A DNA stretch of 6,261 nucleotides from Nitrospira sp. (GCA_025360665.1 JANYBU010000037.1:1-6261), one strand, 5' to 3'; counted from the first letter of the stretch, positions 1 to 5,663 are shown. Notes: generated by a model not told the origin, from the letters alone. Translations and numbers: made by a program.

Positions 1-93
1 ACCGAAGGCTCCCGCTACACGCTGCGCGATACGCCGATTTTCACCTGCATTCGCAAGAGCCTCAAGGAAACGCTCGACACGCTCGGCGGCTGA
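1..93 (+). CDS. C-terminal end of an unidentified protein (5' truncated)
   Basis: Frame 1 is open from the first base and ends at TGA 91-93, giving 30 residues that begin TEGSRYTLRD and finish KETLDTLGG. Third codon positions are strongly G/C biased, as in the confident genes of the window, and an intrinsic terminator begins 26 nt after the stop. Both points support a real gene end. Too little remains to name the family, and I do not recognise it. The start lies outside the window. A minus-strand open frame over 15-218 is the alternative, but it runs straight through the terminator hairpin and is an unlikely gene. Confidence 0.65.
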   Translation, partial: TEGSRYTLRDTPIFTCIRKSLKETLDTLGG

Positions 94-119
94 TACGGCG
101 TCGCAGAGACGCATCGGAC

Positions 120-156
120 ACGGCCTTCGGTCTCACGATCGGAGGCCGTTCTTGTT
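120..156 (+). terminator. Rho-independent terminator after the first gene
   Basis: Positions 120-132 pair with 137-149. The outer seven pairs are perfect (ACGGCCT with AGGCCGT) and the inner six include two G-T wobbles, around a 4-nt TCAC loop. The stem is followed by a T-rich run, TTCTTGTT (149-156). Its place 26 nt after the stop codon and the 13-bp stem make it a convincing intrinsic terminator for the upstream gene. Confidence 0.8.
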
Positions 157-230
157 GGAGAAGACTCACCCTGGCGGGCTTTACGGCCGATATCCTGTGG
201 CTGCGATGCTGTTTTCACGCAAACGCTGAC

Positions 231-251
231 CTAGCAGACTCCTGAAAAACT
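231..251. repeat. Degenerate copy of the repeat-element end
   Basis: The stretch beginning CTAGCAG and continuing CTGAAAAACT resembles the reverse complement of the conserved right end found at 392-420 (CTAGCAGGATGCTGAAAAAG), with the GATG in the middle replaced. The first seven bases are an exact inverted match to CTGCTAG at 414-420. It may be the decayed outer left end of the element at 291-422, or a remnant of a separate copy. Confidence 0.4.
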
Positions 252-290
252 ATTTCGGCATAGCTCCAAGACAAGACGGGAACATCCCCA

Positions 291-422
291 CAGGATGCTC
301 AAAAAGACCGTCCAGCAAAGCCGCAGCCGATGAAAGCACCGGAGGCGTAGCCTCTGGGCTACGTTGAGGATGCTTTCGAGGCGAGAACGAAGCTGGCGGA
401 CTTTTTCAGCATCCTGCTAGAA
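291..422. repeat. Palindromic intergenic repeat element, hairpin-core version
   Basis: Terminal inverted repeats at 291-316 (starts CAGGATGCTCAAAAAG) and 392-416 (ends CTTTTTCAGCATCCTG) match at all but a few positions. Nested inside are two further stems: GAAAGCA 332-338 with TGCTTTC 371-377, and CGTAGCC 346-352 with GGCTACG 357-363 around a TCTG loop. As RNA or single-stranded DNA the whole unit could fold as one three-tier hairpin. The right end and the trailing CTGCTAGAA recur at 697-711, and 21 bases of the end recur exactly at 3836-3856. There is no coding content, so a MITE/REP-like non-autonomous element or a structured terminator is the best description. I see no obvious target-site duplication. 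Confidence 0.75.
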
Positions 423-546
423 CGGATTCTCCGCTTTGACAGCCAAATCACCCGTATGATACCTGTAATACCGTAAACCTTGTGGGCCTAAGATTTAGCA
501 GGCTGGACATTAAATAGTCCGTATAAATTGGCCAACAGGGGCAGAC

Positions 547-711
547 CAGCAGGATGCTCAAAAAGGCCGTCCTCGGCAAGCGTGGCTTGTCAGGTTCATC
601 TGGTTGCTCTGGTTTGTCTGGTTCAACCAAAGACGAGACAGACTAAACAGACCAGACAGACCAAACAACGGTCTTCTCATGCGGGCGGGCTTTTTTAGCA
701 TCCTGCTAGAA
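547..711. repeat. Palindromic intergenic repeat element, 9-nt-array version
   Basis: Ends at 550-572 (CAGGATGCTCAAAAAGGCC) and 681-705 (finishing TTTTTTAGCATCCTG) are inverted repeats of the same family as the element at 291-422. The interior differs completely. About 594-625 and 635-669 are complementary arms made of degenerate 9-mers such as TCTGGTTGC, TCTGGTTTG and TCTGGTTCA, answered by GAGACAGAC, CAGACAGAC and similar units. A 26-base stretch, 652-677, is repeated exactly at 3807-3832. The element stops only about 17 nt before the start codon at 729, so it must form most of that gene's leader or promoter region. Confidence 0.75.
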
Positions 712-728
712 GCGCCCCAGTACTTTCG

Positions 729-941
729 ATGGCTGACAATAACGCACTCTACGCGATCCGCTTTCCCGACGGATCGTTGAGTCTATACATCGACGAAGAC
801 TACGCGATTGAACGCGGGATAGATCCGGCCACTCTCACGCGCGTGGAAATCCCACGGGACATGTTCGTCAGCGGGACCATTCAAGAGATTCGCGAATACG
901 TCGCCCTCTATCTGGAATCGCATCATTCCGGCACGGCATAG
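729..941 (+). CDS. Hypothetical 70-aa protein, first gene of an unknown operon
   Basis: The product begins MADNNALYAIRFPDGSLSLY and is acidic, with alternating hydrophobic/polar stretches suggesting a small globular alpha/beta protein. No signal peptide, membrane segment, metal-binding cysteines or known motif is visible. I do not recognise the family. The ATG at 729 has no Shine-Dalgarno sequence and follows the end of a repeat element by about 17 nt. The stop is 15 nt before the next start, on the same strand, so the two genes are probably co-transcribed and may act together. Codon use, with G/C-rich third positions, fits its neighbours and argues for a real gene despite the short length. 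Confidence 0.65.
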   Translation: MADNNALYAIRFPDGSLSLYIDEDYAIERGIDPATLTRVEIPRDMFVSGTIQEIREYVALYLESHHSGTA

Positions 942-956
942 GGGCCCCTCAACCCA

Positions 957-2147
957 ATGACCACAATAGCGTCACCAGCTTCACTCCTGACCGTTGAAAA
1001 GATCCGATCCGTCATTGATGCCATGCCTATGCAAGGGCGGATCATGCTTCGACTAATCCTGCTCCAGTACTTCGATGTGACGGACGAAGAAATCCTGTAC
1101 ATCGTGGCAGACCGACCGGATCCCCGCTGCGTCGCCGGGACCAAGCCCACCAACACCACCATGACCAAAGAATCGATAAAGGTCGTCACGGACCGGCGCG
1201 ACCAATACCGCCGGCAGGTGCGGCTCAAGCGGGAGCGGACGTGGCTGCAATGCGCGAGTCTCCGGAGACTCACGCAGCTCCGTGAGGCCTTCGCCGACCG
1301 TGCCCGTACCCTCCTGACCAAGCGTTTCTCCATCTCTGCTGATACGCTTGATGCCTTGCGCGCATCCGCGATGACCGTGCTGCCCAAGCCTGCAATTCGT
1401 CTGCTGGAGCAGCGTTGGGAAGCCGATGAGATCACGGCTGAGGACTATCAGCAGCAACGGCTCAGCATCGAATTCCAAACCCAACTCCGCATGGCCGAAA
1501 AATATCGCACCAGACTCAACCTGGCGGAACGCGAGCATCAGAGCGCGATCTCTGCGCCGCTGCAAGATCATGAAATTGCACATGTCTGGGGCATCCCTGC
1601 CGGCAGTCTCGCCGCCCGCAAAGTGAAATACCTCACGCAGTACCTGCACACCCTCCACGCCACGTTACAGACTGGTGCTGCGGCCACCGTGACAGCACCA
1701 CTGGATTTGTGGAAGGAAACCTTCTCGGTACTCGCGGAGCAGCCCATCGAACGTTCGCTCTCGACCTACGACGGGTTGGAGAAGACAGAGTCCGCGCTCA
1801 TCGACAAACTGACCGCCATGATCTGGGGCAACCTGGCCGAAGAGATCGAAATCAAATTCTGGACCTCGCTCGTCTTCGGAGCCAGCTCCAATGCCATGCA
1901 TTCAGAAATCACCAGGAACTTGTTTGGGCTGCAGCGGCTCACCACCATCCTCAACGACATGGACCGCTCTCCCGAGGCAGTGGATGAAGAACTGCTCAAG
2001 CGGACAGCACCTATACCAAAGCTAGAAGTGAGAGCGGTTGAAGACTCTGCTGAGCTTCCTGCGAAGGAATTGAGCGAAATGCAGGCTCAGATCCTCAACA
2101 GTATGAGAGGGGAGGATGCGAGCGGCAGAGCCTCCGATAAATGGTAG
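957..2147 (+). CDS. Hypothetical 396-aa helical cytoplasmic protein
   Basis: A long gene with consistent G/C-rich third positions and no recognisable enzyme motif. There is no signal peptide or membrane helix. Residues 23-52 (PMQGRIMLRL through DEEILYIVAD) look like a short helix-turn-helix entry segment, faintly recalling sigma-70 region 4, but no clear recognition helix follows. Residues 78-112 are strongly basic (RRDQYRRQVRLKRER), and 140-235 are charged and helical, possibly coiled coil. The tail from about 350 is low in complexity and rich in Glu/Ala/Lys. The ATG at 957 follows the 70-aa gene by 15 nt, with only a weak, distant AGGGG (940-944) as ribosome site. M23 or M25 would be the next possible starts. 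The basic, helical make-up would suit nucleic-acid or protein binding, but that is inference. Function unknown. Confidence 0.8.
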   Translation: MTTIASPASLLTVEKIRSVIDAMPMQGRIMLRLILLQYFDVTDEEILYIVADRPDPRCVAGTKPTNTTMTKESIKVVTDRRDQYRRQVRLKRERTWLQCASLRRLTQLREAFADRARTLLTKRFSISADTLDALRASAMTVLPKPAIRLLEQRWEADEITAEDYQQQRLSIEFQTQLRMAEKYRTRLNLAEREHQSAISAPLQDHEIAHVWGIPAGSLAARKVKYLTQYLHTLHATLQTGAAATVTAPLDLWKETFSVLAEQPIERSLSTYDGLEKTESALIDKLTAMIWGNLAEEIEIKFWTSLVFGASSNAMHSEITRNLFGLQRLTTILNDMDRSPEAVDEELLKRTAPIPKLEVRAVEDSAELPAKELSEMQAQILNSMRGEDASGRASDKW

Positions 2148-2276
2148 CGCGAGGAGCGAGACTTGCGAGAAAAGCGAGACGGGGGTCGGTCTGAAAACTG
2201 AAGTGTTCAGAACTTCGAACCCAGAACTTCGAACTTCGTGTCATGCCAGTCGCGCTTTTCCCGCCCGTCTCGCTTG
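2148..2276. repeat. Second repeat family: GCGAGA 9-mers with inverted arm
   Basis: Just after the 396-aa gene, three GCGAGA/GCGAGAC motifs lie 9 nt apart (2157-2180), followed by GGGGG. The segment AAGCGAGACGGG (2172-2183) is an exact inverted match to CCCGTCTCGCTT (2264-2275), making a 12-bp stem with an 80-nt loop. Inside the loop CAGAACTTCGAAC occurs twice (2208-2220 and 2222-2234), followed by another ACTTCG, and GAACTTC is itself partly palindromic. No T-run follows the stem, so it is not a textbook terminator, although it occupies the place of one. Confidence 0.6.
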
Positions 2277-2292
2277 AGTTAGGCATTGGCGA

Positions 2293-2320
2293 TTGCACTT
2301 TGCCCCCGGTGAGGTATAAT
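2293..2320 (+). promoter_or_regulatory. Sigma70-like promoter giving a near-leaderless message
   Basis: A perfect TATAAT (-10) lies at 2315-2320. The best -35 is TTGCAC at 2293-2298 with a 16-nt spacer; only its TTG matches consensus. Transcription would be expected to start around 2326-2328, only 4-6 nt before the ATG at 2332. The message for the OB-fold-like protein would therefore have almost no 5' untranslated leader. The only purine-rich candidate ribosome site, GGTGAGG (2309-2315), overlaps the -10 and would not be transcribed. Confidence 0.6.
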
Positions 2321-2331
2321 ACATCTACATC

Positions 2332-2772
2332 ATGACCAGACTGTCGAGCATCCACCAGCCCCCGCGTCAACGTCATCAAACCACACGATTTCTGATTCTT
2401 CTATTCCCCCTGTTCGCCTTCATCTCTATACCATGGCATGCCTGCGCATCCGGTCTCCTGGAGATCACTGAACTCCTCACCCATCCCGAGCAGTACGACC
2501 GCCAAGAAGTGGTGGTAACCGGCCAGGTCACCAACGTCCAACTCGCGACGAATCGGCAAGGCCAACCGGCCTATGGGTTTCTGTTGAAGGATCAGGCGGG
2601 CACGCTGAAAGTTATCACGCTCGGTCAGATCGAAGTTCGGGAAGGCGACCAGGTGATTGTGGAAGGAGTCTTCTCGCGGCTTCGCCAGGCAGGACGCACG
2701 ATCATCTACAACGAAATCAAAGCCCTCTCGATTAAGCCGATGAATCGGCTCAACCCCGATCTGGTCGGCTGA
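2332..2772 (+). CDS. Exported OB-fold-like protein, 146 aa
   Basis: The N-terminus has a signal peptide: a basic, polar stretch (residues 1-19), a hydrophobic core of about 16 residues (FLILLFPLFAFISIPW) and a signal-peptidase-I-like site, HACA before SG, near residue 40. The mature part (about 106 aa) starts LLEITELLTHPEQYDRQEVV and then alternates strands: VVVTGQVTNV, YGFLLKDQAG, LKVITLGQ, GDQVIVEGVF. This 'pathway of strands with GxV and EGxF turns' resembles the OB-fold/tRNA-anti type nucleic-acid or small-ligand binding barrels, which in exported proteins often bind something other than nucleic acid. I cannot name the ligand. The ATG at 2332 is chosen because it keeps the whole signal peptide and fits the promoter at 2315. 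It converges with the SDR gene. Confidence 0.8.
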   Translation: MTRLSSIHQPPRQRHQTTRFLILLFPLFAFISIPWHACASGLLEITELLTHPEQYDRQEVVVTGQVTNVQLATNRQGQPAYGFLLKDQAGTLKVITLGQIEVREGDQVIVEGVFSRLRQAGRTIIYNEIKALSIKPMNRLNPDLVG

Positions 2773-2773
2773 T

Positions 2774-2857
2774 CTGGTTTGTTTGGTTTATCCAGTTTAT
2801 TTTGTTCATCTGGCTCAACCAAAAAACCAGACAAACCAGATAAACAAAACAAACCAG
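2774..2857. repeat. Long imperfect hairpin of 9-nt repeats between convergent genes
   Basis: Immediately after the stop at 2770-2772, the arm starting CTGGTTTGTTTGG (2774-2814) is largely complementary to 2824-2857, which ends ACAAACCAG. The outermost 11 bases pair perfectly and mismatches are scattered further in. Both arms consist of degenerate 9-mers (TCTGGTTTG, TTTGGTTTA, and their complements CCAGACAAA, CCAGATAAA). The conserved CAGGATGCT ends seen in the other copies are absent here. The hairpin occupies almost all the space between the two convergent stop codons and could stop or protect both transcripts, but neither side has a T-run. Confidence 0.7.
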
Positions 2858-2864
2858 CGTCTTC

Positions 2865-3716
2865 CTAGCCTTCGCGCGGATATTTCAGGGCCCACGCCAG
2901 CAGCGTATCTTGAATGCGATCCGGCAACCACTTCACCATCCACGCACGCAGCTTGGCATCGGCGCCCACGAGATAGCGGGTTTTGGGGTGAGACGCCGTC
3001 AGCGCATGATGCACCGCTCGAACCACCGCATCCGTTGGAATGGCTCGTTGGGCCGCTTGGGTAATCGCTTCACGAATTCGAATCACCGCCTCGCCATAGA
3101 GGGCCTTCGCCTCTTCGCTGGCCGACGCTTCGAGGTCCCCTGCCGACATGGCTGATTTCTCCCAAATCGGCGTTGCGATCGCCCCCGGTTCGATAATCGA
3201 AACCTGAATCCCCCAGGGTTGTAGTTCCATTCTCAACGCATCTGTCAGCGCCTCCAAGGCAAACTTCGATGCAGAATAGGGCCCCAACAATGGAATGGTG
3301 CCGCGACCGGCAATCGATCCCATGTTCACAATCCGACCGCGGCCACGGCGCAGCAACGGGAGAAACGCCTGCGTGACAGCGATCTGCCCGATCACGTTGA
3401 CCTCAAGTTGTTTTCGGAGTTGCGACAATGCAATCACTTCGAGGGGACTACCGATGGCGATCCCGGCGTTATTGACGAGCCCTCCCAGACCACCCTCGCC
3501 CACAACCCGTTGCACCACCTCGACGGATCGCGCGATCGACGGCTCATCGGTGACGTCGAGCGTGATGGGAATGATCGACGGACCACCCTTCGCGGCAAGC
3601 GCCTCCCCTGCCCGGGGGTCACGCACGCCGGCAAACACCGTCATCCCACGACCGGCACAATCGAGCGCACAAGCCGCACCAATGCCGGTCGAGGCACCGG
3701 TCACAACAACGGCCAT
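2865..3716 (-). CDS. Short-chain dehydrogenase/reductase (classical SDR), 283 aa
   Basis: An NAD(P)-dependent oxidoreductase of the classical SDR superfamily, probably cytoplasmic. The Rossmann nucleotide-binding motif TGASTGIG lies at residues 6-13, an Asp after the fourth strand at 54, NNAG at 82-85, and the catalytic tetrad is complete: N107, S134, Y147 and K151 (YSASK). PGAIATPI follows at 177-184. Arg32 after the second strand (VRDP) hints at NADP(H) preference, by family analogy. The C-terminal part resembles retinol/17-beta-hydroxysteroid dehydrogenase-like SDRs, but the substrate cannot be read from sequence. I chose ATG 3716 (MAVVVTGAST), where the fold begins, preceded by a purine-rich GAGAG at about 6 nt. 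The frame stays open to ATG 3788, adding 24 residues (MVLFNQTNETNQ...), which are translated repeat. No confident promoter is visible; transcription must start in or beyond the repeat. Confidence 0.9.
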   Translation of the reverse strand: MAVVVTGASTGIGAACALDCAGRGMTVFAGVRDPRAGEALAAKGGPSIIPITLDVTDEPSIARSVEVVQRVVGEGGLGGLVNNAGIAIGSPLEVIALSQLRKQLEVNVIGQIAVTQAFLPLLRRGRGRIVNMGSIAGRGTIPLLGPYSASKFALEALTDALRMELQPWGIQVSIIEPGAIATPIWEKSAMSAGDLEASASEEAKALYGEAVIRIREAITQAAQRAIPTDAVVRAVHHALTASHPKTRYLVGADAKLRAWMVKWLPDRIQDTLLAWALKYPREG

Positions 3717-3863
3717 CTGGTCTCTCTGGTTCATCTGGTTGATTTGGTTCATCTGGTTTGTCTCGTTTGTTTGGTTGAATAAGACCAACTAGATAAACAA
3801 AACAAGCCAGACAGACCAAACAACGGTCTTCTTACGCTGGCGGACTTTTTCAGCATCATGCTC
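3717..3863. repeat. Repeat-element copy merged into the SDR start region
   Basis: Positions 3719-3780 are tandem degenerate 9-mers (TCTGGTTCA, TCTGGTTGA, TTTGGTTCA, TCTGGTTTG, TCTCGTTTG, TTTGGTTGA), and 3785-3825 are the complementary arm, so the region can form a long imperfect hairpin. The 26 bases at 3807-3832 equal 652-677 exactly, and the 21 bases at 3836-3856 equal 392-412 exactly, ending in the family's CTTTTTCAGCAT. The left conserved end (CAGGATGCTC) is missing; in its place is the SDR coding sequence. The right end decays after CAGCATCATGCTC. Confidence 0.75.
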
Positions 3864-3934
3864 GGCGAGAGTACCACGGCTGCGCAAGAGAGAGCAGCTC
3901 ACTCCAATGTAACCAAGAATTAACCCTACCTATC

Positions 3935-3963
3935 TTGACAGGCCAAGATCCTTTCATTATGGT
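3935..3963 (+). promoter_or_regulatory. Sigma70-type promoter upstream of ppx
   Basis: A perfect TTGACA at 3935-3940 is separated by 17 nt from TATGGT at 3958-3963 (four of six consensus bases). Transcription would start near 3970, leaving a leader of roughly 140 nt before the ppx ATG. The surrounding stretch 3895-3960 is more AT-rich than the coding DNA, as expected for a promoter. The promoter faces away from the SDR gene. Confidence 0.55.
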
Positions 3964-3977
3964 TTCTCCGCTGTTGT

Positions 3978-4015
3978 ACCACCATCGACCATGACATGCC
4001 TGACTGTTTGGTGGT
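3978..4015 (+). promoter_or_regulatory. Possible hairpin in the ppx leader
   Basis: ACCACCA at 3978-3984 is exactly complementary to TGGTGGT at 4009-4015, with 24 nt between them, near the predicted 5' end of the ppx transcript. It could fold in the RNA, or mark a regulator site in DNA. A 7-bp match of this kind can occur by chance. Confidence 0.25.
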
Positions 4016-4060
4016 TCCTATTCACACAGCAAGAGTGGAAATATTCCAGTGAGGAAGCTC

Positions 4061-4087
4061 ATGAATCAAACGCGGTATCAATCGTAA
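4061..4087 (+). CDS. Possible 8-codon leader peptide upstream of ppx
   Basis: ATG at 4061 is preceded by GAGGAAG (4051-4057) with about 4 nt spacing, the best-placed ribosome-binding sequence in the window. The frame reads MNQTRYQS and stops at TAA 4085-4087. The ppx ATG lies 25 nt further on, in a different frame, and has no Shine-Dalgarno sequence. The arrangement fits a leader peptide that loads ribosomes for ppx, but such a short frame could also be chance. Confidence 0.3.
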   Translation: MNQTRYQS

Positions 4088-4112
4088 GTATCTGATAGTA
4101 AACCATTACTTT

Positions 4113-5663
4113 ATGGCAAAGATTGCTGTTATCGATATCGGGACCAACTCCATTCATATGGTGCTGGTTGAGATCCATCCGGACGCAGGCTACAAGATTC
4201 TCGATCGCTTCAAAGATATGACGAGACTCGGAAACGGCGCCTTTGCGACCCACCGCCTCTCCGACGAGGCGATCGCACGTGGGCTCGACGTCATTCGCAA
4301 TCTCGTCACCCTGGCCAAGAACAAGGGCTATGATCGCATCATCGCCGTCGCCACCAGTGCCGTGCGCGAGGCCAAAAACGGGGGAGACTTTATCGATCTC
4401 GTGGCCGAACAGACGGGGCTGACCGTTCGCGTCATCAGCGGCACCGAAGAAGCCAGGCTCATTTTCCTGGGCGTCAAAAACAACGTGCCCATGACAGAAC
4501 AGCCGACGCTCTCGGTGGATGTCGGCGGTGGCTCAGTTGAACTGATGGTCGGGAATCGTGACCAGCTCCTCCACACGAAGAGCCTGAAGCTGGGTGCCAT
4601 CAGACTGGCGGATGAATTCCTCAAGCGCACACCCCCTTCCGTCGGAATGCTCCGCTCACTCGAAGACCTCGTGACGGCCCAGTTACAGGGTGCCCTCGAT
4701 TCATTCAAGACGAAACGATTCGATTCCCTGATCGCCACCTCCGGCATGGCGGGCAACTTGGCAGAAGTCATTCATCTGCGCCGGACGAAGCGCCCGCTCC
4801 CCCAAATCAATCTCGCCACGATTTCACTGAAGGACGTCAAGGAGATCGAGCAGGACCTCCGTCAATCCACCATTAAAGCCAGGCTGGCGATCCCCGGCTT
4901 AGATCCCAAACGCGCCGATACCCTGTTTCCTGCCACGGTGGTCCTTCGCCGTCTGATGGAGCTCTCAGGGCGAGACGAACTCATCCTGTGCGACAAGGCC
5001 ATTCGTGAAGGCATCATCTACGACTTTATCCAGCGCCACCGTGAACGACTCAAAGCAGAAGCAGAAATTCCCGACTTGCGGCGGCGCAACGTCATGGCGT
5101 TGGCCCGTCGCTGTCAGGCCCCGGAAGCCCATAGCCTTCATGTTGCAGGCTTAGCCCTGCGCCTCTTCGACCAGACGACACGCCTCCATCGCTTGGGGCC
5201 CACTGAGCGGAACTGGCTTGAATACGCGGCGATTCTGCACGACGTCGGCTACCTCATCAACGAGCGCCAACACCACAAGCATGCCTACTACCTGATCACC
5301 AATAGCGACGTCGGGGGATTATCCGGCGAGGAGATTCAGATGGTCGCGAACGTGGCACGCTACCACCGGCGTGCAATCCCTCAACTGAAGCACGAGGGAT
5401 TCGGCGCCCTCTCCCCCAAGTACAAACGAATCGTGCGGATCCTGTCGGCGCTGCTTCGAATCGCCGATGGCTTGGACCGGACGCACTTTTCGGTCGTCCG
5501 CACCCTCGATGTGAGACTCGGCGCCACCGTCACCATCACCGTGCACGTGACGGGCGATGCGGAGTTGGAAACCTGGGCCGCCGCAGGCCGGGCGGATCTC
5601 TTTGAACGCGTGTTCCGCCGCCGCGTAAAGTTTTCCGTCATCCCGCAGGACGAGATCGCATGA
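4113..5663 (+). CDS. ppx: Ppx/GppA family phosphatase with C-terminal HD domain (exopolyphosphatase)
   Basis: Members release orthophosphate from the ends of polyphosphate (Ppx) or remove the 5' phosphate of pppGpp (GppA), both tied to phosphate storage and stress signalling. At 516 aa it matches full-length Ppx. The actin-like ATPase-fold part shows the phosphate-1 loop DIGTNSIHM (8-16), ATSAVREAKNG (80-90), SGTEEARL with paired acidic residues (109-116), DVGGGSVEL (136-144) and LKLGAIRL. The usual GTSGT-type loop is varied, ATSGMAGNL at 208-216. From about 325 an HD-type domain follows: H340/H343, ILHDVGY with H376-D377, YHRR with H418, and ADGLD (451-455). This is the long Ppx architecture; Ppx and GppA activities cannot be separated from sequence alone. 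ATG 4113 starts exactly at the family's MAKIAVIDIG and lacks its own ribosome site. The stop overlaps the next gene by 4 nt (ATGA). Confidence 0.93.
   Translation: MAKIAVIDIGTNSIHMVLVEIHPDAGYKILDRFKDMTRLGNGAFATHRLSDEAIARGLDVIRNLVTLAKNKGYDRIIAVATSAVREAKNGGDFIDLVAEQTGLTVRVISGTEEARLIFLGVKNNVPMTEQPTLSVDVGGGSVELMVGNRDQLLHTKSLKLGAIRLADEFLKRTPPSVGMLRSLEDLVTAQLQGALDSFKTKRFDSLIATSGMAGNLAEVIHLRRTKRPLPQINLATISLKDVKEIEQDLRQSTIKARLAIPGLDPKRADTLFPATVVLRRLMELSGRDELILCDKAIREGIIYDFIQRHRERLKAEAEIPDLRRRNVMALARRCQAPEAHSLHVAGLALRLFDQTTRLHRLGPTERNWLEYAAILHDVGYLINERQHHKHAYYLITNSDVGGLSGEEIQMVANVARYHRRAIPQLKHEGFGALSPKYKRIVRILSALLRIADGLDRTHFSVVRTLDVRLGATVTITVHVTGDAELETWAAAGRADLFERVFRRRVKFSVIPQDEIA

Larger units (their letters stand above)
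157..728. other. Gene-free intergenic stretch carrying two repeat elements
   Basis: No convincing coding region is present in these 572 bases. Open frames here are short and cross the palindromic repeats. The stretch contains a degenerate repeat end at 231-251, a complete palindromic element at about 291-422 and a second one at about 547-711. The spacer 423-546 is visibly more AT-rich and has isolated promoter-like hexamers (TTGACA 436-441, TATGAT 455-460, TATAAA 522-527), but none pair with acceptable spacing. The promoter of the 70-aa gene at 729 should lie here or inside the second element, but I cannot place it. Confidence 0.6.

Noticed and set aside
436..469. Promoter for the 70-aa gene from TTGACA (436-441) with TATGAT (455-460) or TGTAAT (464-469)
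   Set aside because: Spacers of 13 and 22 nt are outside the usable range, and the site is some 260 nt upstream with a palindrome in between.
448..630. Minus-strand 60-aa frame beginning with a Pro/Asp/Lys-rich repeat
   Set aside because: Its repetitive start is the repeat element at 547-711 read in one frame, and the rest has no coding character.
594..669. Short regularly repeated units suggesting a CRISPR-like or other direct-repeat array
   Set aside because: The units are 9 nt, contiguous, degenerate and arranged as complementary arms, with no spacers and no cas genes.
1053..1658. Minus-strand open frames opposite the 396-aa gene (also 923-1435)
   Set aside because: They lie antisense to a longer gene with good codon bias and give compositionally odd, Arg/Ser- or Gly/Leu-rich products with no motif. 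They are shadows.
3295..3792. Plus-strand open frames opposite the SDR gene, ending in Trp/Phe/Ile-rich or Leu-Val-rich repeats
   Set aside because: They are antisense to a clear SDR with a complete catalytic tetrad, and their repetitive tails are the translated 9-mer array, not a membrane segment.
3987..4006. Pho-box-like site (ATGACA followed by TGACTG) in the ppx leader
   Set aside because: The half-sites are imperfect and not at the 11-nt spacing of PhoB sites, and they lie downstream of the predicted promoter.
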